28,903 nt of DNA, from positions 1-28,903 of the IMG/VR virus record IMGVR_UViG_3300022602_000313; one strand, given 5' to 3'. This DNA comes from a virus. Both the position numbers and the translations under genes were made by a program. Under the pieces are notes generated by a model. That model saw only the letters and a program-made list of their open reading frames with translations, made no database searches and was not told where the DNA came from. Shown here in pieces: positions 22,602 through 28,903 of this stretch (positions are counted from its first letter, which is position 1; every line of letters begins with the position of its first letter).

Positions 22602-23468
22602 ATGAGGATATTAGACGTTTCGGCAATAACAAATAGCAAACAATTCTTCCCAAAACAGGGGACGTTGCAGTTTTTACAGGATGCCTATAAAGAGCAGTTG
22701 AATAACATTTGTTTGTCATTATTGGGCAGCATAGCCTATTCGCCTACGACTGCCTATGTTTTGTTTGGGTGTGTAAATAGTGGAAGTGGCAGCAATTATG
22801 TAATCAGTGCTGGTGCTATTTTTTACAATGGTGAAGTTTTCAGTGTACCCGCTGTATCATTGACAGCAAGCGGTAATGTACCAGTGGCAAATATAGTAAC
22901 AGCACAATACACGGTTAATGCCGACCCTGTTACTTACAGCGATGCGACCACGGGTAATATACATAATATTAGAACCATCGCAATAGGTTTGGGTACAAGT
23001 GGAAGCGGAATAAGTGATTATTCTAATTTTGTAAATGTTAGTTTAGTACAGCCATCACAGGTATTACTCATAGGCGGCACAACAGCTTTTACGCCAACGC
23101 TATCAACGGATCCTGCAAACAAGGGATATGTTGATGCGGCGGTAGCGGTGAAGTGTATTTATGCTGGAAATATAAATAATTCAAACACTCCTAAAGCTAA
23201 TCAGTTATTCCCTACTTCTGGACTTGGTTCTGCGGGAAGCGTTACTGTAACAAGCGGCACAACTGGCGGCGAAAATTCCTATACCGTAAGTCACGCAATT
23301 GGAAATAGTAATTATTTTGTGACCTTTCAAGGAAGTGACATTTCAAATGAAACAACTTACGCAAATGGAGTTATCTCGATAAGTAACAATTCTTTTATCA
23401 TTCCATTAATTGTAAATAGTGGAAAAGAGTATCCTAACGTTTCTTTTCAAATTTGGCAATATCAATAA
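22602..23468 (+). CDS. Tail fibre-like protein
   Basis: A 288-residue protein starting MRILDVSAITNSKQFFPKQG. The N-terminal helical part QGTLQFLQDAYKEQLNNICL may attach to the baseplate. The rest is rich in Gly, Ser, Thr and Asn with repeated beta strands, including STDPANKGYVDAAV, a motif found in tail fibres near the start of the shaft. The end (NVSFQIWQY) looks like a receptor-binding head. It is followed by a small gene and a terminator, so it closes the first late transcript. Confidence 0.65.
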   Translation: MRILDVSAITNSKQFFPKQGTLQFLQDAYKEQLNNICLSLLGSIAYSPTTAYVLFGCVNSGSGSNYVISAGAIFYNGEVFSVPAVSLTASGNVPVANIVTAQYTVNADPVTYSDATTGNIHNIRTIAIGLGTSGSGISDYSNFVNVSLVQPSQVLLIGGTTAFTPTLSTDPANKGYVDAAVAVKCIYAGNINNSNTPKANQLFPTSGLGSAGSVTVTSGTTGGENSYTVSHAIGNSNYFVTFQGSDISNETTYANGVISISNNSFIIPLIVNSGKEYPNVSFQIWQYQ

Positions 23469-23501
23469 ATTTTACTTTTTCAATATTCACACACCCATAA
23501 T

Positions 23502-23705
23502 ATGGCAAACGAAAACAATAAATTAAGTCCACAGGAAAGGGGTGAAAAGGTGTATTTACCGCCATTGTACCACCGACTTGTGGAAGCAGAAAAGGATTAT
23601 ACGGGCGACAGTAAAAGTGGGATAATTGCGGCTGCCGTAAAGAAGCATTATGACGCTATGCCATTAGACCAAAAAAATAATTTATTAAACAGAAATAGAG
23701 GGTAG
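23502..23705 (+). CDS. Small hypothetical protein
   Basis: A 67-residue basic protein starting MANENNKLSPQERGEKVYLP. The part VYLPPLYHRLVEAEKDYTG has a strand-then-helix look, and GIIAAAVKKHYDAM a second helix, which fits a ribbon-helix-helix fold. It lies after the fibre gene and before a terminator. A role as a late regulator is possible but unproven. Confidence 0.55.
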   Translation: MANENNKLSPQERGEKVYLPPLYHRLVEAEKDYTGDSKSGIIAAAVKKHYDAMPLDQKNNLLNRNRG

Positions 23706-23735
23706 GTAGTTTTTTTTTCATAGTTTTTATGTGAA

Positions 23736-23772
23736 AGGGGTGGCGTTTCTACGCATAGCCCTTTTTTTTAAA
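23736..23772 (+). terminator. Terminator at the end of the tail cluster
   Basis: AAGGG pairs with CCCTT, and further in GCGT pairs with ACGC across a TTCT loop, with a small internal loop between the two stems. A run of eight T follows. It ends the rightward transcript and faces the 3' end of the minus-strand cassette. Confidence 0.7.
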
Positions 23773-23775
23773 TTT

Positions 23776-24138
23776 TTACAATTTTACTTCCAATTCTTTG
23801 CCATTGCACCATGCAGGGTAATAGTTCTGTAAAGTATGGAGGTATTTAGCACAAGTGCCTTTATACTCAACCTCTTTTCCATCAAAATAAATACTAATAA
23901 CCCCGTTCCCAAATACATTATTATATTCCACATTTTTCTCAAACCCGCACTTATCTAATATTTCAGGAGTTAATAAAATAGGCATCAATTGAGTGATAGG
24001 TAAATTTGGGTAGCTTATACTGCCAACTTCAAGATAGACGGTTCCGTCCCTGCTTGCACTTATTGCTTTGATTATTCCAAACATTTCAGGCTTATAAGTA
24101 AACGCATAATTACCTATCCTTAAATCTTTTGCTTCCAT
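23776..24138 (-). CDS. Conserved Bacteroidota phage protein of unknown function
   Basis: A 120-residue protein starting MEAKDLRIGNYAFTYKPEMF. I recognise the pattern of a widespread uncharacterised family of Bacteroidota phages and prophages: KDLRIGNY at the start, PILLTPEILDKCGFEKN in the middle, and KYLHTLQNYYPAW at the end, followed by GKELEV. No biochemical role is known to me. It is the last gene of a three-gene leftward cassette and overlaps the 41-residue gene upstream by 19 nt. Confidence 0.75.
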   Translation of the reverse strand: MEAKDLRIGNYAFTYKPEMFGIIKAISASRDGTVYLEVGSISYPNLPITQLMPILLTPEILDKCGFEKNVEYNNVFGNGVISIYFDGKEVEYKGTCAKYLHTLQNYYPAWCNGKELEVKL

Positions 24139-24245
24139 AATTTTATTATTTTTTTTGTATAACTATCGAACTTCAAACCATGCAAAGGGCATGTAATCAC
24201 ACCCTCTTTCCCCTCAACTTGAGTTAGGTTATTAGCCTCTATCAT
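24120..24245 (-). CDS. 41-residue protein with CPLHG motif
   Basis: A short gene that starts with an ATG overlapping the stop of the gene before it (ATGA, 24245-24242) and runs into the next gene's start. It encodes MIEANNLTQVEGKEGVITCP followed by LHGLKFDSYTKKIIKLWKQKI. The segment VITCPLHGLKFD resembles one half of a Rieske iron-sulphur motif (C-x-H), but the second C-x2-H is missing, so it may simply resemble it. The 4-nt start/stop overlap is strong support for real translation. Confidence 0.6.
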   Translation of the reverse strand: MIEANNLTQVEGKEGVITCPLHGLKFDSYTKKIIKLWKQKI

Positions 24246-24508
24246 TCATTTGGTAGGGCTTTTTGGTTTAAGTGCCTTTTATTACTGCCAACTATATCAT
24301 ATAGTCCAAATTCGTTGCATTTAATTATAACGTAGTTTAGGTAAGTAACATAAAAATCAATAGCAAAATATTTTCTATTAGAACTAGACTGATTAAGGTA
24401 ATCAATTTTATATAAAACCCAATTAACCAATTGCTTCAAATACATTATTTCATCACCTACATACATTAGCGAATTTTCTGTTTCCTGTATTCTTTTTTCT
24501 AAAGTCAT
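24242..24508 (-). CDS. Helical hypothetical protein, first gene of minus-strand cassette
   Basis: An 88-residue protein starting MTLEKRIQETENSLMYVGDE with a helical N-terminal half and a beta/helical end (KYFAIDFYVTYLNYVIIKCN). I chose the ATG at 24508, four bases after a TATATTTG box, which would make a leaderless message. An in-frame ATG at 24541 would add 11 hydrophobic residues (WVGIILYICC), but it would place that promoter box inside the gene. Function unknown. Confidence 0.6.
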   Translation of the reverse strand: MTLEKRIQETENSLMYVGDEIMYLKQLVNWVLYKIDYLNQSSSNRKYFAIDFYVTYLNYVIIKCNEFGLYDIVGSNKRHLNQKALPNE

Positions 24509-24512
24509 ACAG

Positions 24513-24520
24513 CAAATATA
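24513..24520 (-). promoter_or_regulatory. Promoter box of the minus-strand cassette
   Basis: Read on the minus strand this is TATATTTG, a perfect TAnnTTTG, 4 nt from the ATG at 24508. Transcription would begin at or next to the start codon. A TTGG lies 11 nt upstream of the box, closer than the usual -33 spacing. Confidence 0.5.
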
Positions 24521-24588
24521 CAAAATTATTCCAACCCACATATAACCCTTTACTTAATTACCCATATTGCCATACGTAATTTTACCAC

Positions 24589-25770
24589 ATGATTTATTGT
24601 ATTGACCCGACAGTTGACGAGCCTATCATGTTGCTGAATACGCATATTGGTATGGATGAGACAGACGGGCAAGGAATAAACGGCTCTTTGTTTCAACAGG
24701 AACTTTTGCAACTGGATACTTTAGGTAAGAAACGCATACAGATTTGGATTAACAGCCCCGGCGGCGTGGTAACGGATGGGTACAACATCTACAACGCTAT
24801 TTTAAAATCCAATACCCCCGTGGATACCTATTGCGTGGGTTGTGCAGCCTCGATAGCTGGTGTCATATTCCAAGCAGGGCGCAAAAGGATAATGGCTGAT
24901 TACGCATGGTTGATGTACCACAATCCATTTGGAAGTGAAAACGGCGACATCATAAAGACAATGAAAACAAGCATCGTCACAATGATTGAAAAGCGTTCCG
25001 GGATGGATGAAGGTTCGGTTAACAAGATGATGAACCGTGAGACATTCATAACTGCACCGGAGGCTTTGGAAATGAAGTTGTGCGATTCGATAGAAAGCAG
25101 TGTAAAGTTAAACACTAAGTATTTACAAAAAATTTCGGATAGCTTACAATTCCACAAGGAATGCAACAAAGTAGTAAACACTTTTCTAAACACAAATACA
25201 AATAAAATGAGCGAGTTAACAAAAATTACAATGCGCTTAAAGCTGAATGACGCAGCCCGTCAGGAGGATATAGTAGCTGCTATTGATGCCATCGAAAACA
25301 GGGCTAAGGTAGCCGAGGAAAAAGCCGTAGAGGTAGAAAACAAGGCTAAGGTAAAAGCCGATGCAGACATGGAAGAAATGGACGCTTTGAAAACCAAAAT
25401 CAAGAAATTGCTTGAGGACAAAGAAAAAAACCAAGCCGAGTATGAAGACTGCAAGGCTAAGTTGGACGCTATGACCAAAGACAAACTTGCCGCAGAGGAA
25501 AAAGCAGAAGGCGAAAGGGTAAAGAACATGATTGAGGGTTACGCAAAAATCGGGCGTATCAAGAATGAGGCTACCGTGGTGCTTGAATGGTGCAACACTG
25601 CAAAAGAGTTGGGTTTTGACCGTGTGAAAAACATTATAGAGGCTTTGCCTTTGAATGTAAAAGCACCAGTCATTACTGATGTGGTAAACACTTTGAAAGA
25701 AGGTGAATTGCCCACAACCGCACAAGGGCTTGCAGTTAAAAACAAACTAAAAAGAGAAGGTAAAATCTAA
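24589..25770 (+). CDS. ClpP-type prohead protease with C-terminal scaffold
   Basis: A 393-residue protein. Residues 1-175 form a ClpP/S14-like serine protease: INSPGGVVTDGYNIYNAI (about 54-71), nucleophile Ser88 in GCAASIAG, and His111 in MYHNPF. The acid is probably Glu151 in NRETFITAPEALEM, where ClpP usually has Asp. From about residue 205 a charged coiled coil follows (VAEEKAVEVENKAKVKADAD and beyond), ending in a small C-terminal part, the usual build of phage protease-scaffold fusions. It cleaves scaffold and capsid parts during prohead maturation. The major capsid gene follows. Confidence 0.85.
   Translation: MIYCIDPTVDEPIMLLNTHIGMDETDGQGINGSLFQQELLQLDTLGKKRIQIWINSPGGVVTDGYNIYNAILKSNTPVDTYCVGCAASIAGVIFQAGRKRIMADYAWLMYHNPFGSENGDIIKTMKTSIVTMIEKRSGMDEGSVNKMMNRETFITAPEALEMKLCDSIESSVKLNTKYLQKISDSLQFHKECNKVVNTFLNTNTNKMSELTKITMRLKLNDAARQEDIVAAIDAIENRAKVAEEKAVEVENKAKVKADADMEEMDALKTKIKKLLEDKEKNQAEYEDCKAKLDAMTKDKLAAEEKAEGERVKNMIEGYAKIGRIKNEATVVLEWCNTAKELGFDRVKNIIEALPLNVKAPVITDVVNTLKEGELPTTAQGLAVKNKLKREGKI
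25207..25770 (+). CDS. Nested scaffold protein from internal start
   Basis: An in-frame ATG at 25207 (residue 207 of the protease) is preceded by aacacaaatacaaataaa, an A-rich leader like those of independent genes here. The product would be 187 residues beginning MSELTKITMRLKLNDAARQE, that is the coiled-coil and C-terminal part alone. This is the arrangement known from lambda C/Nu3, where a free scaffold is made inside the protease gene. The start is inferred from sequence only. Confidence 0.55.
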   Translation: MSELTKITMRLKLNDAARQEDIVAAIDAIENRAKVAEEKAVEVENKAKVKADADMEEMDALKTKIKKLLEDKEKNQAEYEDCKAKLDAMTKDKLAAEEKAEGERVKNMIEGYAKIGRIKNEATVVLEWCNTAKELGFDRVKNIIEALPLNVKAPVITDVVNTLKEGELPTTAQGLAVKNKLKREGKI

Positions 25771-25797
25771 TTTCAGTAAACTTTAAAACAAAATAAA

Positions 25798-26808
25798 ATG
25801 GCATTAAATATTCAAGACGTATCGTACTCCGGCACATACGCATCGTATTTCTGGTTGCCCGCAACCTTCGGTATGGATACCGTAGAAAAGGGAGTGGTTT
25901 ACGTTCAAGATGGCATTAAGAAACAACATACGATTGACCGTATGGATTTTTCTAACCCATTACAAGAGAGGGCAGCAACGCCTACATCCAGCGGAACGTT
26001 CACAATTGACGGTCGTGTGATAATCCCTCAAGATATTATGTTGTACACCGAGTTCAATCCTCGTGCTTACGAAGCTAACTTTTTGGCAGAACAATTAAGC
26101 CGTACATTGTTAGCCCGTGAGTTACCAGTGACAGCCGAAACGTATATGATGCAAATTGCTCTTAACAGGGCATTTGAACAAATAGAGACAGGCTTATGGA
26201 TGGGTTCAACTACCTACACCGCTCCTACCGGGAGTGCAGGTAACGGGCAATTGAAATTTTTTGATGGCTTCTTGAAGAAAATGGTAAATGATAGCTCTGT
26301 TTATCAGATTGCCAACCCATTGCCTTTAAGTGCAGCCGCTACAAGTGGAAGTGTTTACAACATATTAGACGCTTTGGATGCTTTGATTTCAAGTGCAGCC
26401 ACTAATAATAAGGCATTGATAAGCCGTTCAAGTCGTTTTAAAAGGATGAAGTTCTTGGTTTCCGTTAATACAGAACAAATCTATCAAACAGCGATTACGC
26501 AAGGGACAACCTTTAAAGGCTTGAATACGATGGATGCAGGAGTTAAGCCTTGGAAGGGTTATGAAGTAGTAACGCTTGCTGGTTTACCTGATAATACAAT
26601 ACTATTCTGCGAATCATTGGACGACACTAGCTCTAACCTTTACATTGGTATGAATAGCACCGAGGACAATGCTTTGCAACTTCAAAAATTACAAGCTAAT
26701 TCGGAATTGTTCTTCCTTAAAGGATTGATGAAATACGATGTACAATATGGTTTCAGCAAAGAAATATTTTTGTTCACAACATTGACAGCAGCATCTTTTA
26801 ACGTTTAA
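25798..26808 (+). CDS. Major capsid protein
   Basis: A 336-residue protein, the expected size and position for a major head protein after the protease-scaffold gene. It has an N-terminal arm, a glycine- and beta-rich loop region (PTSSGTFTIDGRVIIPQDIM), a long spine-like helix (AETYMMQIALNRAFEQIETG, about residues 116-135), an A-domain-like part, and LFFLKGLMKYDVQYGFSKEI then FLFTTL at the end. It looks HK97-like by layout, though no single motif proves it. The ATG has an A-rich leader (ttaaaacaaaataaa). Confidence 0.8.
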   Translation: MALNIQDVSYSGTYASYFWLPATFGMDTVEKGVVYVQDGIKKQHTIDRMDFSNPLQERAATPTSSGTFTIDGRVIIPQDIMLYTEFNPRAYEANFLAEQLSRTLLARELPVTAETYMMQIALNRAFEQIETGLWMGSTTYTAPTGSAGNGQLKFFDGFLKKMVNDSSVYQIANPLPLSAAATSGSVYNILDALDALISSAATNNKALISRSSRFKRMKFLVSVNTEQIYQTAITQGTTFKGLNTMDAGVKPWKGYEVVTLAGLPDNTILFCESLDDTSSNLYIGMNSTEDNALQLQKLQANSELFFLKGLMKYDVQYGFSKEIFLFTTLTAASFNV

Positions 26809-26819
26809 AATTTATAAAA

Positions 26820-27251
26820 ATGAAAAAAGTATTTTCAATATTGGCTTTATTGGTTTGCCTAACAACCATTTCGAATGCACAATCTACGGGTCCACGTTTT
26901 GACACTACAAGGGCAGGGGATAATACGGGTCGTGTGTTAACTTATCGTTGGTACACAATGACAGATGCAACAGGTGCGGACAGCTTATCCATTACTCCAC
27001 GGGCATGGTTAACCACTTTGCCTATTGCTTTGGTTGATAGCTTTACATTGAAACAGCCAAACATTGTTTCTTCTTATGCTGGTGACAATATCAAGATTAT
27101 AGCCACAGGCGCAAGTGGAACAAAGATTAAATTTTACGGGTCGTACTGGAAAACAACCGGAACTGCCACGCTATCTACTAATGGGAGGGCGGTAATAGAT
27201 TTAGTTTTTGATGGTGCATATTGGGTAGAGGCTAATCGAACAGTACAATAA
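26820..27251 (+). CDS. Protein with signal peptide in the head gene cluster
   Basis: A 143-residue protein with a clear Sec signal peptide: a basic start, a hydrophobic core and a small-residue cleavage site (MKKVFSILALLVCLTTISNA, then Q). No lipobox cysteine is at the cleavage point. The rest is beta-rich (for example TGTATLSTNGRAVIDLVFDG and AYWVEANRTV), like decoration or carbohydrate-binding proteins. Export is unexpected for a head protein. It may be a decoration protein that recruited a host leader, or a surface or exclusion factor. It lies 11 nt after the capsid gene. Confidence 0.65.
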   Translation: MKKVFSILALLVCLTTISNAQSTGPRFDTTRAGDNTGRVLTYRWYTMTDATGADSLSITPRAWLTTLPIALVDSFTLKQPNIVSSYAGDNIKIIATGASGTKIKFYGSYWKTTGTATLSTNGRAVIDLVFDGAYWVEANRTVQ

Positions 27252-27252
27252 A

Positions 27253-27426
27253 ATGGATACTTCTAAAGTATTTGAGGCGTTGCCTCATGTAACTGAAATA
27301 TGGGTAACAGCAGATGGAAATTTTCATCTGCACCCACATTACGGTGGGGAAAGAATAGAAAGACCTTTCGAAGAAAAAAAAGAGGTAGTAAAAAAGGCTA
27401 CCACTAAAAATAAACAAAATGGCTAG
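27253..27426 (+). CDS. Small hypothetical protein before the sheath gene
   Basis: A 57-residue protein starting MDTSKVFEALPHVTEIWVTA with a His-rich stretch (FHLHPHYGG) and a lysine-rich end (EEKKEVVKKATTKNKQ). It begins 1 nt after the previous stop and overlaps the sheath start by 8 nt, so translation is probably coupled. Strong hairpins lie inside its coding region at 27273-27287 and 27301-27336. No family is recognised, though small proteins of this kind precede sheath genes in some contractile phages. Confidence 0.6.
   Translation: MDTSKVFEALPHVTEIWVTADGNFHLHPHYGGERIERPFEEKKEVVKKATTKNKQNG
27301..27336 (+). other. Strong hairpin inside small gene
   Basis: GCAGATGGA (27310-27318) pairs with TTCATCTGC (27323-27331, one G-U) around an AATT tetraloop. 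Outside it TGGG (27301-27304) can pair with CCCA (27333-27336). It lies about 85 nt before the sheath ATG. A second hairpin, TGAGGC/GCCTCA, lies at 27273-27287. They could tune expression of the sheath or serve as a protein-binding site, but coding constraint alone may also explain them. Confidence 0.5.
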
Positions 27427-28903
27427 ACCAGATATAGTTTTCATAAAGGGTCAAGGAGCAAGCAAGAGGGTAGCACCGGGACAAGACTACATTAGTGGCT
27501 TATTGCTTTACACGGGTTCTTTGCCAAGTGGTTTTACCACAACAAACAACACAAAGGCACTTTATAGTATCGTTGATGCGGAAAATGCAGGAATACTTCC
27601 TAACTACTCCGATGCAACTGCTGCCACAGCTACTTATTTGATTTCTACAAAAGGCAATACAGGCGATACAATAGCATGGATTTATACAGGTGCGCAAGGT
27701 GCAGTATTGAACTTAGGCACTTACACTGTTGGCAGTAGCGATACTACCATAGCCTTACAAGGGGCTGCATGGGCTGCCGTTATCAATGCGGGAACAAATA
27801 TCCATGGTTGTACCGCTTCATTTACCACAGCCACTTTAACGGTAACACTCCCTAAGTCACAGGGTATATTTCCAAATAGCGGTACACCTAACGCAATTAC
27901 TTTAACAGGTGCCTTTGCCGGAACACTTACCCAAAATGTAGTTGCGGGAGTGGCAAGCAAGCAAGCGGTTTGGCATTACCATATTAGCGAGTTTTTCCGT
28001 GGCAATCCTAATAGCGTTTTGTGGATAGGTTTTTACCCAGTTCCTTCTACCTACACATTTGCAGAGATTACACTTTTGCAAACTGCAAGTGGCGGAACAA
28101 TCAGGCAAATGGGTGTGTATAAAGACGCAGCGGCTTGGGCAAGTGCAGACCTTACGGCTATCAATACGCAAGTCGTAACATACAACGATAATAAGCATAA
28201 GCCGCTATCTGTTCTGTATGCCGCAGACCTATCAGGCACTACCGATATTACAACTGTTTACGACTTGTCAACTTTAAGCGCAAATAAAGTAAGCTCAATA
28301 ATTGGGCAAGATGGGAATGCTTTGGGTAATTTCCTTTACCTTACTTATGGAAAATCAATCACACACTTAGGTATTGCTTTAGGGCTACTTTCTTTGAGTG
28401 CGGTAAGTGAAGATTTCGGAGAACCTGCAAAGTTCAATATTTCAGATGGCACGGAAAACGCCGTTCCAGCTTTTGCAAATGGGCAGTTGCTTTCAGCCCC
28501 AGCTTTGAGCGACAGTGCATTGGATGCAATAAATAACAAACGCCACATTTTCGCACAGCAATATATTGGTTACAGTGGGACTTTCTTTGTGGATAACCAC
28601 ACAGCTATAAGTGCAAGTAGCGATTACGCCTATATCAATGACAATAGGGTAATAGATAAGGCTACTCGTGGTATTTATACCGCTTTGATACCTTACCTTA
28701 AAAGTAGGCTAATAAAGAATGCAGACGGCACTTTAACGACTACAACTATTGCTTTCTTGCAAAATCAATGTCTTGCACCACTTTATCAAATGAATAGGGA
28801 CGGCGATTTAAGCACAGTATCTACTAGTGATGTTTATATAGACCCTACGCAAAATGTGACAAGTACAAATACTTTGGTTATAACGGTATTATTGAATGAG
28901 GAT
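27419..28903 (+). CDS. Tail sheath protein, 3' end cut by window
   Basis: The gene starts MARPDIVFIKGQGASKRVAP and is open for 495 codons to the window edge, without a stop. The layout fits the tail sheath (DUF2586) group of contractile tails: an N-terminal strand (PDIVFIKGQ) and a DYISGLLLYTG segment, a long middle part with GYSGTFFVDNHT and SDYAYINDNRVIDKATRGIY, and a final region with VYIDPTQNVTST and LVITVLLNE. The sheath contracts to drive the tail tube through the host envelope. Its ATG lies 8 nt before the end of the previous gene. The tube protein would be expected downstream. Confidence 0.8.
   Translation, partial: MARPDIVFIKGQGASKRVAPGQDYISGLLLYTGSLPSGFTTTNNTKALYSIVDAENAGILPNYSDATAATATYLISTKGNTGDTIAWIYTGAQGAVLNLGTYTVGSSDTTIALQGAAWAAVINAGTNIHGCTASFTTATLTVTLPKSQGIFPNSGTPNAITLTGAFAGTLTQNVVAGVASKQAVWHYHISEFFRGNPNSVLWIGFYPVPSTYTFAEITLLQTASGGTIRQMGVYKDAAAWASADLTAINTQVVTYNDNKHKPLSVLYAADLSGTTDITTVYDLSTLSANKVSSIIGQDGNALGNFLYLTYGKSITHLGIALGLLSLSAVSEDFGEPAKFNISDGTENAVPAFANGQLLSAPALSDSALDAINNKRHIFAQQYIGYSGTFFVDNHTAISASSDYAYINDNRVIDKATRGIYTALIPYLKSRLIKNADGTLTTTTIAFLQNQCLAPLYQMNRDGDLSTVSTSDVYIDPTQNVTSTNTLVITVLLNED

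Noticed and set aside
25237-25725. Minus-strand open frame of 162 codons opposite the scaffold part of the protease gene
   Set aside because: Composition (Phe, Leu, Cys, Tyr rich) is what the reverse of a Lys/Glu/Ala coiled coil gives. It is contained in a well-supported gene on the plus strand.

Overview
This window is about 29 kb of a contractile-tailed (myovirus-type) bacteriophage or prophage of a Bacteroidota host. The host assignment rests on the AT-rich sequence, on A-rich stretches in place of GGAGG ribosome binding sites before most ATGs, on promoter-like TAnnTTTG boxes (one with an upstream TTG at the expected distance), and on several protein families I know mainly from Bacteroidota phages. 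No integrase, lysis gene, rRNA or tRNA was seen. The left edge cuts a leftward gene and the right edge cuts the tail sheath gene.

Layout. (1) 1-254: start of a leftward HTxGxW-type gene and a divergent promoter region. (2) 255-9292: a rightward early operon of small proteins, a YopX-like protein, an HD-domain (p)ppGpp-hydrolase-like protein, a RHH-like peptide, a RecT/Bet annealase, a long coiled-coil protein, SSB, a DUF4942-type adenine methyltransferase, and a D12-class (Dam-like) methylase that carries a 9-nt tandem repeat array and an in-frame stop codon. (3) 9293-9618: the cut-off 3' end of the methylase gene, then a promoter-like box, three consecutive hairpins and a U-tract, a candidate small RNA or attenuator leader. 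(4) 9619-13536: SF2 helicase and primase-polymerase/helicase. (5) 13537-13865: an AT-rich non-coding region with eleven copies of a TCGTTACA-like element, a candidate replication origin. (6) 13866-14815: VRR-NUC nuclease, an XRE helix-turn-helix reading frame without a normal start, and the small terminase. (7) 14867-23705: large terminase, gp36-like connector, DUF935 portal, MuF head protein, gpG-like virion morphogenesis protein, tail-end protein, baseplate J, tail proteins and fibre. (8) 24508-23776, minus strand: a three-gene cassette inserted into the late region (moron-like). (9) 24589-28903: ClpP-type prohead protease with an apparent nested scaffold, major capsid protein, a protein with a signal peptide, a small gene with a strong hairpin, and the tail sheath.

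How it fits together: Bet, SSB, helicase, primase-polymerase and VRR-NUC form a replication/recombination module. The two adjacent methyltransferases probably modify phage DNA. The Mu-like head genes, HK97-like capsid/protease and sheath/baseplate J build a contractile virion. The most unusual points are the structured RNA before the helicase, the iteron region after the primase, an A10 tract that puts a start codon out of frame with its gene, the nonsense codon and repeat array in the Dam-like gene, and the HTH frame with no ATG.
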